64,000 nt of DNA, from assembly GCF_947489755.1 (NCBI RefSeq), contig NZ_CANLFB010000007.1, forward strand, positions 97,568-161,567. The letters run 5' to 3'. The position numbers and the translations under genes were made by a program. This stretch comes from an uncultured Psychromonas sp. (GTDB lineage Bacteria > Pseudomonadota > Gammaproteobacteria > Enterobacterales > Psychromonadaceae). Shown piece by piece: positions 53,650 to 62,450 of this stretch. Each line of letters opens with the position of its first letter. Within the stretch, counting starts at the first letter, position 1. Under the pieces are notes generated by a model. The model worked only from the letters and a program-made list of their open reading frames with translations, was not told where the DNA came from and made no database searches.

Positions 53650-53676
53650 AAAAAGGCAACCATGTAGGTCGCCTCC
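53650..53676 (-). terminator. Terminator of the leftward AhpD-dehalogenase operon
   Basis: On the minus strand AGGCGACC-TACAT-GGTTGCCT (one G-U pair) is followed by TTTTTT, about 155 bp past the dehalogenase stop. Confidence 0.75.
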
Positions 53677-53829
53677 AAGGGCTCTTTAGAGATTTGAAGT
53701 TGGGGTTATGCTAAATACAGAAATGCACCTAACAAGCATTCCTATGCATATCTCGTTAATAAGAGTTTAAGTACAGCGCTATTAAAAATGTTTTACTCTG
53801 CATCGCTTACTTATTCAAATGCCCCATCA

Positions 53830-54738
53830 TTATTTATTAATACGACGATACCAATCATAGATAGCCCTGCCAATTGCATAAGGATTGTCTTCTTGCACAT
53901 AGTGAATACCCTCACCAATATAAGATATCTGTATATTTTTAGCGCGAGTTTCCCAATAATCAGCGGCTTCTGGTGGTTTTTGAGAGCCCGGTGTTGCGTA
54001 CAAATATAACCATGGAATGTCAGTATTTTCAAGCCAAGTATTGTAGTCGCTGATCACTTTGGTAGTGACTGCGGGCTCACCTCCAATCGGTATTTCCAAA
54101 GGCCATTGGTAAACCTGTATACGGGATTTTTCAGTCGGAAATGGCTTTAGATACTCTTCGTGTGTAGCTTTGTCTAACGGACGAACAATAGCACCCGGTA
54201 GCGCAACTTCGAGAAACCAGTTATCTTCGATAATCAGTTTATGTCCTTTAATAGGATCAAGAACCATTTTAGAAAATTCAGCTTTTTTATGAGGATAATC
54301 TTCGTAGCTCTTTGCCGGAAGAAGAGGTGCCATAAGCGCTTCCATCGTCACAATCGCTTTAATCCTTGATTCATTCAAACGAGCATAATGTAAACCAAGT
54401 CCAGAGCCCCAATCGTGGACAACTAAGGTAATGTTTTGAAGGTCCATTTTTTTCATAAATGCATCAAAATATAGATAATGATCTTCAAATGTATAATTTA
54501 ACTCTGGCTGATCAGATTTACCAAAGCCGATATTATCAGGTGCAATTAAACGACCTTGCGATTCTAAGTGTGGCATGATGTTACGCCATAAATAAGATGA
54601 TGTTGGTTCACCGTGTAAGAATAAAATAGGGTCGCCTTCGCCAACGTCTATGTAAGCCATCTTAGATCCTAAAATATCGATAAATTGATGGGTTTACTTA
54701 GTCGTTGATGGAATTTCAGTTGTTAATTGTAAGTTCAT
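53830..54738 (-). pseudogene. Haloalkane dehalogenase-like alpha/beta hydrolase with an early in-frame stop
   Basis: A family member that would hydrolyse carbon-halogen bonds. From the internal ATG at 54660 it encodes 276 residues with nucleophile D83-W84 (VVHDWGSG), Glu107 and base H253 in GIHYVQED, a subfamily II (DhaA/LinB) pattern. The oxyanion motif reads HGEPTSSYLWRN, with Glu18 in place of the usual halide-binding Asn. A better start exists at 54738 (GGAGATAAT just upstream), whose frame continues into the hydrolase but meets TAA at codon 15 (54694-54696); the next codons (FIDILGSKMAYIDVG) still read like a dehalogenase N-terminus. Either the gene is damaged or translation restarts at 54660, where AGGA is available. 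Same operon as the AhpD gene. Confidence 0.75.
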
Positions 54739-54845
54739 ATTATCTCCAAAACCTACCACAAACGATAGGCTAATTTATTAGGGATCAGGTTTAGGTTAAT
54801 CACTATCAGTCATGATGACGCATGAGTATGTTCATATTGTCAGGT

Positions 54846-55400
54846 TTATACTTTCTTCTGCCATGCAAATTTTTGAAATGGTTTATCCACTGGCGTATTA
54901 GCAATATGGTTTACATAGTTACTGATAGTCTTTTGAGAAAGTCCCAAAATAATATCTAGCACTTGTTGTTGCTCGTAGCCTGCATCATAAAAAGCACTCA
55001 GCTCCTCTGTTGATACTTGTCCACGTTTGCGAACAATACTCAATGTCAAATCTAACAACGCTTGTAATTTAGGTGTTGGCATTGGTAGTTGATCTCGCAA
55101 TGCCTTTGTCAATGCAGGGTCTACTTTCATCATGTTTGCAATAGCAGTATGAGCAGGTACACAGTAAGTACAGCCATGTTCGATATTAATTCCTTGCCAT
55201 ACGACGGTTAATTCTTCTGCATTAAATGAAGACTGAATGAAAAGGTTATTAAGTTCATTATAGGCAATAAGCAGTTCTGGAGATTCTGCAATAATGCCAT
55301 GCAGGTTAGCAATCATGCGGTTCTTTTTAAGAGAAGTCGCTAATAACGGTTTACTTTTTTCTGGTGCAGTTTCTAGGGTATGAATAGTAAATGTGTTCAT
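54846..55400 (-). CDS. AhpD-fold (carboxymuconolactone decarboxylase family) protein
   Basis: A 184-residue helical protein of the AhpD/CMD superfamily. The redox-type motif CTYCVPAHT near residues 77-85 carries two cysteines and the histidine of the peroxidase relay, so peroxide or other electrophile detoxification is plausible, but the substrate is unknown. The ATG has GGAGTT upstream. It is the first gene of a leftward pair with the dehalogenase at 53830-54738 (108-bp gap) and faces a LysR regulator, which may control it. Confidence 0.82.
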   Translation of the reverse strand: MNTFTIHTLETAPEKSKPLLATSLKKNRMIANLHGIIAESPELLIAYNELNNLFIQSSFNAEELTVVWQGINIEHGCTYCVPAHTAIANMMKVDPALTKALRDQLPMPTPKLQALLDLTLSIVRKRGQVSTEELSAFYDAGYEQQQVLDIILGLSQKTISNYVNHIANTPVDKPFQKFAWQKKV

Positions 55401-55635
55401 GGTATTAACTCCAATATTGATAAGGTATCAACTCAGTCATTCACTGTATTGATTAATTGGTTGTTATTATTCCTTAAAAAACACATCAGATAATCAGAGG
55501 TTTTTCCCATTGATTAGGGGGTTATTTGCTACAATAGAAGTCTAAGTGTAATAAAAAGTGCTAACTGGCTACTTTGAGTGGGATATTGCAAACAATAAGC
55601 CGATATGTAGTTTTGTGCTGACGAGGATTTTTATC

Positions 55636-56589
55636 ATGGATATAGCAACAAGATTAGATCTGTTTTTCGATGTCGTTAAGCAAGGTTCTTATACCAAAGC
55701 GGCTAATCTTCGAAATATAGATAGATCATCATTATCTAAACAAATAAAAATGTTAGAAGATGAACTAGGAACTCGTTTACTTAATCGTTCAACACGTTCT
55801 TTATCATTAACAGAAGCAGGAAAAGAAGTACTTAAACAAGCAGAATTAGTGAGGCAAACCATTGCAGATACTCACCGGATTGTTGAATCTTTCCACAGTC
55901 AGCCTAAGGGCCTGCTTCGAATCACCAGCCCGACTTTATTTGGCAAACAATACGTACAAAAAGCTATCATAAAATTTATGAAAGCTTATCCAGATGTCCA
56001 TGTTCAACTCATTTTAGATAATAAAAAACGCAGTATAATCGAAGATAAATATGATATTGCCTTTCGTATTGGACAGGCACAGGATTCCAACTTAATCGCA
56101 CGAAAGCTAGCAGTGAATAAACCGATTTTATTAGCTTCAAAAGGTTTTCTAAAAGAATATGGGACACCACAAACACCACAAGAATTGTTCGCACTACCAG
56201 CCGTTGTATATGCAAATGACGGTTTAGTTGTGAATCGAATTACCATTGGTGCTGACTCGAAATTAACGCTTGGCGTAATATGGGAGCTTCAAGGGAAATA
56301 TCGAGTTAATGAGCCGGAACTTATTCTTGATGCCATTAAATCGGGTATTGGCTATGGAATGCTGGGCGCTTATATGCTCGATAAAAATATCAAAGAATAT
56401 GGACTGGTGCCACTGCTGACCAATTACACCTTGCCTGAAACATTAGGCGATATTCATGCACTATACCCGCATCGTAACCCAACCCCATTAGTGAATAAAT
56501 TCATAGATACGATAAAAGAGGTGATTGGTGAGACGCCAATTTGGGAAAGTTATATTGACAATTTTTCTGATTATTACAAAAAGAACTAA
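55636..56589 (+). CDS. LysR-family transcriptional regulator
   Basis: A 317-residue activator/repressor with an N-terminal winged helix (residues 1-60: LDLFFDVVKQGSYTKAANL and SSLSKQIKMLEDELGTRLLNR) and a periplasmic-binding-like effector domain (about 90-300). The ATG at 55636 is preferred because MDIATRLDLFFDVV aligns with family starts and GAGG lies 10 bp upstream; the frame is open 26 codons further. It is divergent from the AhpD gene across 235 bp, the standard layout for LysR and its target. The inducer is unknown. Confidence 0.9.
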   Translation: MDIATRLDLFFDVVKQGSYTKAANLRNIDRSSLSKQIKMLEDELGTRLLNRSTRSLSLTEAGKEVLKQAELVRQTIADTHRIVESFHSQPKGLLRITSPTLFGKQYVQKAIIKFMKAYPDVHVQLILDNKKRSIIEDKYDIAFRIGQAQDSNLIARKLAVNKPILLASKGFLKEYGTPQTPQELFALPAVVYANDGLVVNRITIGADSKLTLGVIWELQGKYRVNEPELILDAIKSGIGYGMLGAYMLDKNIKEYGLVPLLTNYTLPETLGDIHALYPHRNPTPLVNKFIDTIKEVIGETPIWESYIDNFSDYYKKN

Positions 56590-56644
56590 ATTAGGCTGGA
56601 CTTGTTATTTGATGTCCATTAATCACTTTACACATACTAAGTTT

Positions 56645-56720
56645 TTGTGGCTGAGTAATATTAGCCACAAGTTTGTAGGTTTCTAAATTGCTTTGGGGGC
56701 GGAAGCATTTTGCTTCCGGA
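56645..56720 (+). other. Two hairpins between the LysR and recombinase genes
   Basis: TTGTGGCT / AGCCACAA (about 56645-56671) and CGGAAGCA / TGCTTCCG (about 56700-56718). Neither has a T tract, but they lie between convergent genes and the second overlaps boundary motif copy D. Confidence 0.5.
56690..56712 (+). repeat. G-rich boundary motif, copy D
   Basis: GCTTTGGGGGCGGAAGCATT resembles copy C at 63647 (GCTAAGGGGGCGAAAGCGAC) at 15 or more of 20 positions. It flanks the recombinase gene on its 3' side. Confidence 0.4.
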
Positions 56721-56737
56721 TAGCATTATATTGATGA

Positions 56738-57334
56738 TCATGTATCTGTTGACTCTGAAATTGTTAATGCATCTTCAATCTCTACACCTAAATACTCAAT
56801 AGTACTTTCTAATTTTGAGTGGCCTAAAAGTAGCTGTATTGCTCGAAGATTTTTTGTTTTAGTATAGATTAAAGATGCTTTAGTTCTTCTAAGTGAATGG
56901 GTATTGTATTGAGTAATATCTAAGCCAAGTTTATCAACCCATTGTTTAACTATATTTGAATAGTAATGGTAACTAATATGGTAATTTTCCTTTCTGGGAC
57001 TAGGAAATAAATAGTCGACAGGTTTTAAATCTTTACTATGGATCCAAATATTTAAACATTGCTGTGTTTTGGAGGTGATTTCAAATTGGACTTCTCGGTG
57101 TGTTTTCTTTTGTTCTATTATCGCCCTAGATTGAATTAGTGAGCCTGTGCAAATATCACGTACCTTGAGCTTAATTAAGTCACTTGACCGAAGCTTGCTA
57201 TCAATTGCCAAATTAAATAAAACTAACTGTTCAAGCTTATTTTCTAATTCTAACCGTATACGAATTCGCCAAATTTCCTCTAATTTAAATGCTTTTTTCT
57301 GACCGACTCGCTTTCCTTTATTCCATGCTTTCAT
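56738..57334 (-). CDS. Short tyrosine recombinase/integrase (catalytic domain only)
   Basis: A 198-residue site-specific recombinase with the complete catalytic set: R49 (SKLRSSDL), K77, H146-x2-R149 (HSLRRTKAS), H172 (LLLGHSKL) and the nucleophile Y181 (TIEYLGVE). The arm- and core-binding domain of normal integrases is missing, as in a widespread class of about 200-residue stand-alone recombinases. Its sites are unknown; copies of the boundary motif lie on both sides (56690 and 57395), so the gene may move as its own cassette. It is convergent with the LysR gene. Confidence 0.85.
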   Translation of the reverse strand: MKAWNKGKRVGQKKAFKLEEIWRIRIRLELENKLEQLVLFNLAIDSKLRSSDLIKLKVRDICTGSLIQSRAIIEQKKTHREVQFEITSKTQQCLNIWIHSKDLKPVDYLFPSPRKENYHISYHYYSNIVKQWVDKLGLDITQYNTHSLRRTKASLIYTKTKNLRAIQLLLGHSKLESTIEYLGVEIEDALTISESTDT

Positions 57335-57394
57335 AATCTACTCCTATTGAATGGTGTAGTAGGAGCGTTATGTAATTCTGTTTCGAAAGCAAAG

Positions 57395-57421
57395 TATGGG
57401 GCACATAGCGACTTAAAAATT
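57395..57421 (+). repeat. G-rich boundary motif, copy B
   Basis: TATGGGGCACATAGCGACTT followed by AAAAATT, 61 bp upstream of the recombinase start. It shares GGGGCACA-AGCG with copy A and AGCGACTTA with copy C. Confidence 0.45.
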
Positions 57422-57498
57422 CATCTCTAAATGAGTAGTTAAACCTATGAACTACCATAAATAGCGCTCTTTTTAATTGCGTAGAATATCGGTTTTTT

Positions 57499-58188
57499 CT
57501 AGCCAAGTTCGAGTATTAAATTTCGAATCTGATCAGCCAGCTCAGGTGATTTAATTAAAGCACCATGACAAGGCAGTAAAATTTTAGGCGGTGAAATTTC
57601 AATAAGTTGCATTACCGCGCTGGCAAAGACTTTTCGATCTTTAATACCAAAATTAGGAAATACTTTAACCATTTTTACAATGTCACATATTGGGCCTTCA
57701 GTATGTTTTTGGCCCGAAAAGGCATCCACAACATGCCAAATATAGCCAATCTGCGCTGACTCTATAAGCCAAACCTCACCATTTTTCAAACCACTGGGTT
57801 CTTCTAGGGTAAGTCCTTCTGGTAGTGCATTGGCTAGCGATGATAATTCTTTGAACGTTAGCCCTGTCCTGTCAGTCAAGCGTGCATGAGCACTCTCAGA
57901 TGCCACTAAATGAGCTTTTGGGGTAGGCTTTTGAGTATTCTATCAAACCAGCATTATGGTAGGTATAGAGGCGAGTAGATATTGGACTTCGCCTAATTCG
58001 ATTAGGCTATCTTTAGCCTCTTCACTGAGGCCTGACACTGGACTATATAAACAAACGCCACCTGTTCTCAGTTTAATAGCCGTGCATCTAAGGCTATTTT
58101 TGGTGGCGGTATATAATGTAGCAGAGCCATCGACTGCTTCAAACTTGGATAATTTAGCTGCCATCGGTACTTCCTTTGTCGTGGTCAA
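57499..58188 (-). pseudogene. MBL-fold hydrolase-like (DUF4336-type) gene broken by two frameshifts
   Basis: Two open segments on one strand (58188-57943 and 57906-57499) encode the front and rear of one protein. The first ends GEVQYLLAS and then shifts; the sequence between encodes YHNAGLIEYSKAYPK in another frame, and a further shift in a CCCCAAAA run gives AHLVASESAHARLTD. Joined, this reads like a small metallo-beta-lactamase-fold protein with the LYSPVSGLSEEAK and later LLPCHGALI elements. It is probably not expressed as a functional protein. Family assignment is by resemblance. Confidence 0.7.
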
Positions 58189-58299
58189 ATTATAGTGTCA
58201 AATTATAGCGGTCAAATAAATCTGCTCATGGTTCCGTAGTCTACCCAATATAACGCTTAAGCATTTTTTCTATTTGACCACTAGCCCTATAATTAGTGT

Positions 58300-59199
58300 T
58301 TATTTAATAACTTTTTTATACCAATCGACAATACCTTCACCAATTTCGTGTGGATGTGACTCTTGTAGATAATGCTTTCCTTCACCTAAATCTACTGCAG
58401 TAATATTTTTCCACGTTTCAGCGATATGCTCACCTAATTCTCGATTAATGATTAGTCCTGGCTCTGCATAAAATAACAACTTAGGCACATCTGAATTTTT
58501 GTGGTATTCATTATATGAATTAACAATGTCAGTGGTAAATTTTGGGACGCCATCAAAAGAAATTTGACCAGGCCACATAAGCAGTGGTTTACGGCTCTTT
58601 TCTTCCAAATAAGGCGCTCGGTAATGGTCCATTTCTTCTTGAGTTAATTCTCTGCCCGCCATCATGGGTAGCATAGCCTCAATAAAGAAGTTGTTTTTAA
58701 CAATCATTTCATGCCCTTCTGCAGGGTCACGAAATTTTTTAAATAATGTTTCTGTCTCTTTAGTCGTATTTTTCCAATAAGAAACTTGAGACATAGCTTC
58801 AAAAAAAACAATCCCTTTTATATTTTCTCTATGCTGATTGGCATAGTTAAAACCTAAAGCAGAACCCCAATCTTGAATGACTATAATGATATTTTTTAAG
58901 GCTAACTTTTCAATAAACGCATCTAAATAGGTAATATGGTCTTCAAATGTATAATCTATATCGGGCTTGTCAGACTTACCCATTCCAATAAGATCAGGAA
59001 CAACCACACGACCTAAGGCACTTACATACGGAATGATGTTTCGCCATAAATAACTTGATGTAGGGTTTCCGTGTATGAGTAAAAAAGTATCTTTAGAATT
59101 TTTGTCTCCTTCATCTACATAATGCATTTTAGAATCTAATACTACTTGAAATTTAGATTCAAAAGGAAACGCTGCTGATATTGGTTTGTTGTTTGACAT
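58300..59199 (-). CDS. Haloalkane dehalogenase, subfamily II (DhaA/LinB type)
   Basis: Cytoplasmic or exported hydrolase that turns haloalkanes into alcohol plus halide through an alkyl-enzyme ester. The 299 residues have every subfamily II residue: halide-binding N45 (HGNPTSSYLWRN) and W111, nucleophile D110 (IQDWGSALG), acid E134 (FFEAM) and base H276 (KHYLQE). The cap domain (about 140-220) decides substrate range and cannot be predicted. No signal peptide is seen. It is preceded by the broken alkylation-repair gene and followed by the MBL pseudogene. Of the three family members in the cargo it has the most canonical active site for this subfamily. Confidence 0.9.
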   Translation of the reverse strand: MSNNKPISAAFPFESKFQVVLDSKMHYVDEGDKNSKDTFLLIHGNPTSSYLWRNIIPYVSALGRVVVPDLIGMGKSDKPDIDYTFEDHITYLDAFIEKLALKNIIIVIQDWGSALGFNYANQHRENIKGIVFFEAMSQVSYWKNTTKETETLFKKFRDPAEGHEMIVKNNFFIEAMLPMMAGRELTQEEMDHYRAPYLEEKSRKPLLMWPGQISFDGVPKFTTDIVNSYNEYHKNSDVPKLLFYAEPGLIINRELGEHIAETWKNITAVDLGEGKHYLQESHPHEIGEGIVDWYKKVIK

Positions 59200-59219
59200 A
59201 TTTATTCCTTTTTAAATGT

Positions 59220-59943
59220 TTAAATTGAATTTTTGCGATTTAAAACTCTTGCTGCTTTTCTAATTTGCTTCAGTTTTTCCCGTTTTGTTTTATCCCACTT
59301 TTCTGTACCCGCGCTATATCCGTAAGCACAAATTTTAGTTGCGTTTTCAAATAGAAATTCTTCCTGCTCTTTAGGGTATATATTTCCTATTTCTCTAAGT
59401 GTCCAACCCACTCCTTTTTCAACATAATAAGCGTGGTCAGAAATTAAAGGTGCTACCAAATCTATAAGTACTTGAAAAGGTAAATAGTGTTTTCTATGAG
59501 CGCTGTAATAAAGTAAACCCACTATGCTTTGTCTTCTATGCCATGGGTTTGTAGACGTATTCCATTTTTTTATACGTTGGCAAAATTAATGCTGCATCAT
59601 ATTCTACTAATTGAGCATATATTTTTGAAATGCCATCGCTTGTTTCCCATCGATTAATTTTGTCTTGCCATAATTTAATCGTTGGCCAAGCGGCCAGCAT
59701 TTCATCTTTGTTTTTAATATGCTCCTCCAAGAAATACAAACAAAACATTTCAGCTCTATACACTTTGGTGTTCGTCCAGATATAACTCCATATCGCTAGT
59801 TGTTCATAAAAAGACATGTGTTTAAAAGAAAAACCTCTTTCAAAAGCTTTTCTTTGTAAAGGAACGGTTTCACCTGCTTTAGAAGTGATTGTTTCTATTT
59901 CTTGAAGGTAGTTTTGCATATTATTTAAAACTCTACTATCCAT
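59220..59943 (-). pseudogene. AlkD-like DNA alkylation repair gene, frameshifted in a T7/A7 run
   Basis: Two segments (59943-59536 and 59522-59220) are one gene of the HEAT-repeat DNA alkylation repair family (AlkD type). The first ends after PTYKK; removing one A from the A7 run (59565-59571) restores WNTSTNPWHRRQSIVG and joins directly to the second segment with DHAYYVEKGVGWTLREIG, a family hallmark. Joined length is about 240 residues, right for AlkD. AlkD removes bulky cationic alkyl bases, which haloalkanes can produce, so it fits its neighbours. The shift could be decay, phase variation, slippage or a sequencing error. Confidence 0.72.
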
Positions 59944-59995
59944 GGCTTCTTTCGCTAATGCCGATTTAAAGAAATGACCAACCGTTCCTTATAAA

Positions 59996-60640
59996 TTAAT
60001 TGCTTGCGGTTAATGCCGAGCTAATCACTTCATTACCATGATAAAGTTCAAATATCTGGTTACTGACTTCGTCACGATTAATGCAATACTCAATTGATTT
60101 GGCGACATCTTCTCTGCTAATGAATAAATCATTCGTAGAAGTCGAACGCGTGGTTGTTATGAGCCCGTTGCCTTTATCATTAGTCAGGCTTCCCGGTCTA
60201 AGAATGGTGTAATTTAGACCACTGGATAATAGGTACTGATCCGCAAAATACTTTGCCACCAAATAGGGTTTTATTTCTGATTCAAATTCGTCAGGGTCTT
60301 GTGCGCCTAAACCACTTACCATTACAAAATGTTGTATACCTTCCTTTAAAGAATAATCAACTGCTTTTTTTGCTGCCCATAAATCTATTAAAAGTGTTTT
60401 ATCGTCGCCTGTATTACCGCCAGAACCTGCACTAAATACTACTTTATCGCAGCCCTTAAAAGCGTGTTCAAAATCAGTTTCAAGATCGCCAATAACAGCC
60501 TCTACACCTATATTTTCTAACTTCTCAGCTTGTTGTTTGCTACGAACCATTGCGACAACTGGGCGATCCTGATTGTGAAGCAACTCAACCACTATTTTAC
60601 CAATCTGGCCATTAGCGCCAATAACGAGTGTTTTTTTCAT
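59996..60640 (-). CDS. NAD(P)-binding oxidoreductase, atypical SDR (NmrA/SDR_a5-like)
   Basis: A 214-residue Rossmann protein with the dinucleotide motif GANGQIGK (8-15), the VFSAGSGG segment and a conserved VMVSGLGAQDP block. It lacks the classical Tyr-x3-Lys site, as atypical SDRs do. Its substrate is unknown; the family includes flavin reductase- and isomerase-like members. It lies 80 bp downstream of the classical SDR gene in the leftward cluster that follows the TetR-controlled region. Confidence 0.82.
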   Translation of the reverse strand: MKKTLVIGANGQIGKIVVELLHNQDRPVVAMVRSKQQAEKLENIGVEAVIGDLETDFEHAFKGCDKVVFSAGSGGNTGDDKTLLIDLWAAKKAVDYSLKEGIQHFVMVSGLGAQDPDEFESEIKPYLVAKYFADQYLLSSGLNYTILRPGSLTNDKGNGLITTTRSTSTNDLFISREDVAKSIEYCINRDEVSNQIFELYHGNEVISSALTASN

Positions 60641-60720
60641 TTTTTATACCTTTTAAAGCAACTGTTTCACGTTGACCTGCCAAACAAAATACAAAAAAGG
60701 CAGGATCAACTCACATTAGA

Positions 60721-61461
60721 TTAGAAGTCTTGAATAGTTGGTCTGATAATAATTTCGTTAATATCGACATCATCTGGTTGTTCAATCGCATAGGCGACAG
60801 CTTTGGCAATAGATAACGCTGGAATGGCGTCTTTATAAATATCTTTAACAAATTGAGAGGTAGCTTCATCCGAACTACCGAATTTTAATTCAGAATCAAT
60901 TAAGCCGGGTGATAATAGCGTTGTACGTATATTGCCACCCACTTCCGCTCTCAATCCTTCTGTTATCGCTTTAACCGCAAATTTTGTACCGCTATAGACA
61001 GCCGAACCCGGTGAAACTTTATGTGCAGCAACGGAAGCGAGATTAATAAAGTGACCACTATTTTGTTTGGTAAACACGGGAAGTGCAGCGGCGATACCGT
61101 AAAGTACTCCTTTGATATTAATGTCGACCATGCGATCCCATTCATCAACCTTAACCTCAGCCATCGGAGCAATTGACATCAAGCCGGCATTATTGACCAT
61201 GACATCTAAGCGTCCAAAAGTCTCAATCGCCTTGTCGACAAGCATTTTAACCTGATCGGATTTGGTGACATCCATCGTGACATATTCAGCTTCGCCACCC
61301 TCAGCACGAATATCATTTACGATAGCTGCTAGTTTTTCACTACGACGCGCACCCAATACGACTTTAGCACCTTTTTGAGCCAGAAAACGCGCAGTTGCTT
61401 CACCTAAACCACTGCTTGCACCCGTTATAACAATCACTTTATTTTCTATATTTGTATTCAT
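60721..61461 (-). CDS. Short-chain dehydrogenase/reductase (classical SDR)
   Basis: A 246-residue NAD(P)-dependent oxidoreductase with TGASSGLG (13-20), NNAG (90-93), catalytic Ser143, Tyr156 and Lys160 (YSGTK), and the LLSPGLIDSE loop. It follows the upstream dehalogenase by 10 bp, so the two are co-transcribed. A natural role would be oxidation of the alcohol released by dehalogenation, but the substrate cannot be read from sequence. Arg39-Arg40 after the second strand hints at NADP(H). Confidence 0.9.
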   Translation of the reverse strand: MNTNIENKVIVITGASSGLGEATARFLAQKGAKVVLGARRSEKLAAIVNDIRAEGGEAEYVTMDVTKSDQVKMLVDKAIETFGRLDVMVNNAGLMSIAPMAEVKVDEWDRMVDINIKGVLYGIAAALPVFTKQNSGHFINLASVAAHKVSPGSAVYSGTKFAVKAITEGLRAEVGGNIRTTLLSPGLIDSELKFGSSDEATSQFVKDIYKDAIPALSIAKAVAYAIEQPDDVDINEIIIRPTIQDF

Positions 61462-61471
61462 TGGATATAGC

Positions 61472-62383
61472 CTATTTATTATTCATTTCTAAGTGAACAA
61501 GCGCTTTTTCTGCAATTTCAACACCGTATTCTTGAACAAAGTGTCCTGCTTCTGCAATTTTTAAGGGCTCAGGGCAGCCTTTAATAAAGCTTCTTAAGTA
61601 CTCCATTGGGCCTTCGCCTAAAGCTGTATCTTTCATGCCTATCGCCATGAAACTTTGACCGTTCCAGTCTTTTGACCAAAACTCTCTTGCGCGTTTTCCG
61701 TGCTCAACACCATCCATCGTTGGCTCGACAGGCACCATGGCGGGAAAGCGTCTTACGCCTGCTTTATAGCTGTTGTCTGGAAATGGCGCATCGTAAGCTA
61801 TAACATCCATCACAGATACGGCTGGCCCTGCGTCACAGGCAAATAAACCACCGACTGGTATTTCAGGGGCATTTGCGCAGAAATCTCGCCACTGATAAAA
61901 CCCTTCAGGGGCGGTTTCACCCACCGATATTGCCGTGTTCATAACAATCAAATTTTTGAATCGATCTTGCATATCCATTGGGATTGTTAACCCTAGAATT
62001 CCGCCCCAGTCTTGACAGACCAACGTAATATTTTTCAGATCAAGGCGTTCAATTAATCGCATTAAACTATCACGGTGAAAATCAAAGGTATAAACCGATT
62101 CATCAACGGGTTTATCTGAACGACCAAAGCCAAACAAATCAGGCGCAACAACACGATGACCAGCGCCCGTAAATATAGGAAGCATTTTTCTATATAAGTA
62201 GCTCCATGAAGGCTCACCGTGTAAACATAAAAAAGTGTTTTCAGATGAGGAATCACCCTCGTCGATGTAGGCCATGCGTAAAGACTCAAAACCAGCTAAA
62301 TCATCAATGTAGTTAGGTTGGTAAGGAAAGGCCGGTAATACAGAGAATCTTTCTTCTGGTGTTCTTAATGCTTTAATCGTCAT
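61472..62383 (-). CDS. Haloalkane dehalogenase, subfamily I (DhlA type)
   Basis: The 303 residues resemble Xanthobacter DhlA rather than DhaA: HGEPSWSYLYRKM (Glu57 is normal in this subfamily), nucleophile D125 with halide-binding W126 (VCQDWGG), acid D252 (GMKDTALGEGP) and base H281 (AGHFVQEYG). The catalytic aspartate after strand 7 marks subfamily I, while subfamily II enzymes in the same cargo use a glutamate after strand 6. It heads a tight block with the SDR gene (10 bp) and lies downstream of the membrane gene and the TetR operators. Confidence 0.9.
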   Translation of the reverse strand: MTIKALRTPEERFSVLPAFPYQPNYIDDLAGFESLRMAYIDEGDSSSENTFLCLHGEPSWSYLYRKMLPIFTGAGHRVVAPDLFGFGRSDKPVDESVYTFDFHRDSLMRLIERLDLKNITLVCQDWGGILGLTIPMDMQDRFKNLIVMNTAISVGETAPEGFYQWRDFCANAPEIPVGGLFACDAGPAVSVMDVIAYDAPFPDNSYKAGVRRFPAMVPVEPTMDGVEHGKRAREFWSKDWNGQSFMAIGMKDTALGEGPMEYLRSFIKGCPEPLKIAEAGHFVQEYGVEIAEKALVHLEMNNK

Positions 62384-62450
62384 AATATTTCTCCTGAAAA
62401 GTAGTTTATTTAAGTTAATGTTATCAATGCTAAAATTATTAATTTATAAG

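Noticed and set aside
53641..53676. GCAACCATGTAGG near tnsC as a second TnsB site
   Set aside because: It is part of a minus-strand terminator stem and has no neighbouring TGT/ACA terminus.
53788..54009. A plus-strand frame antisense to the first dehalogenase
   Set aside because: It is a shadow of the hydrolase gene, with no ribosome site or recognisable protein.
57335..57480. Integron attC site near the recombinase
   Set aside because: GCGTTATG and AGCGCTC resemble fragments of attC boxes, but the paired R and L box structure is absent and the recombinase is not IntI-like.
57318..57506. A 62-codon minus-strand frame upstream of the recombinase
   Set aside because: It overlaps the recombinase start, has no family resemblance and spans boundary motif B; it is probably chance.
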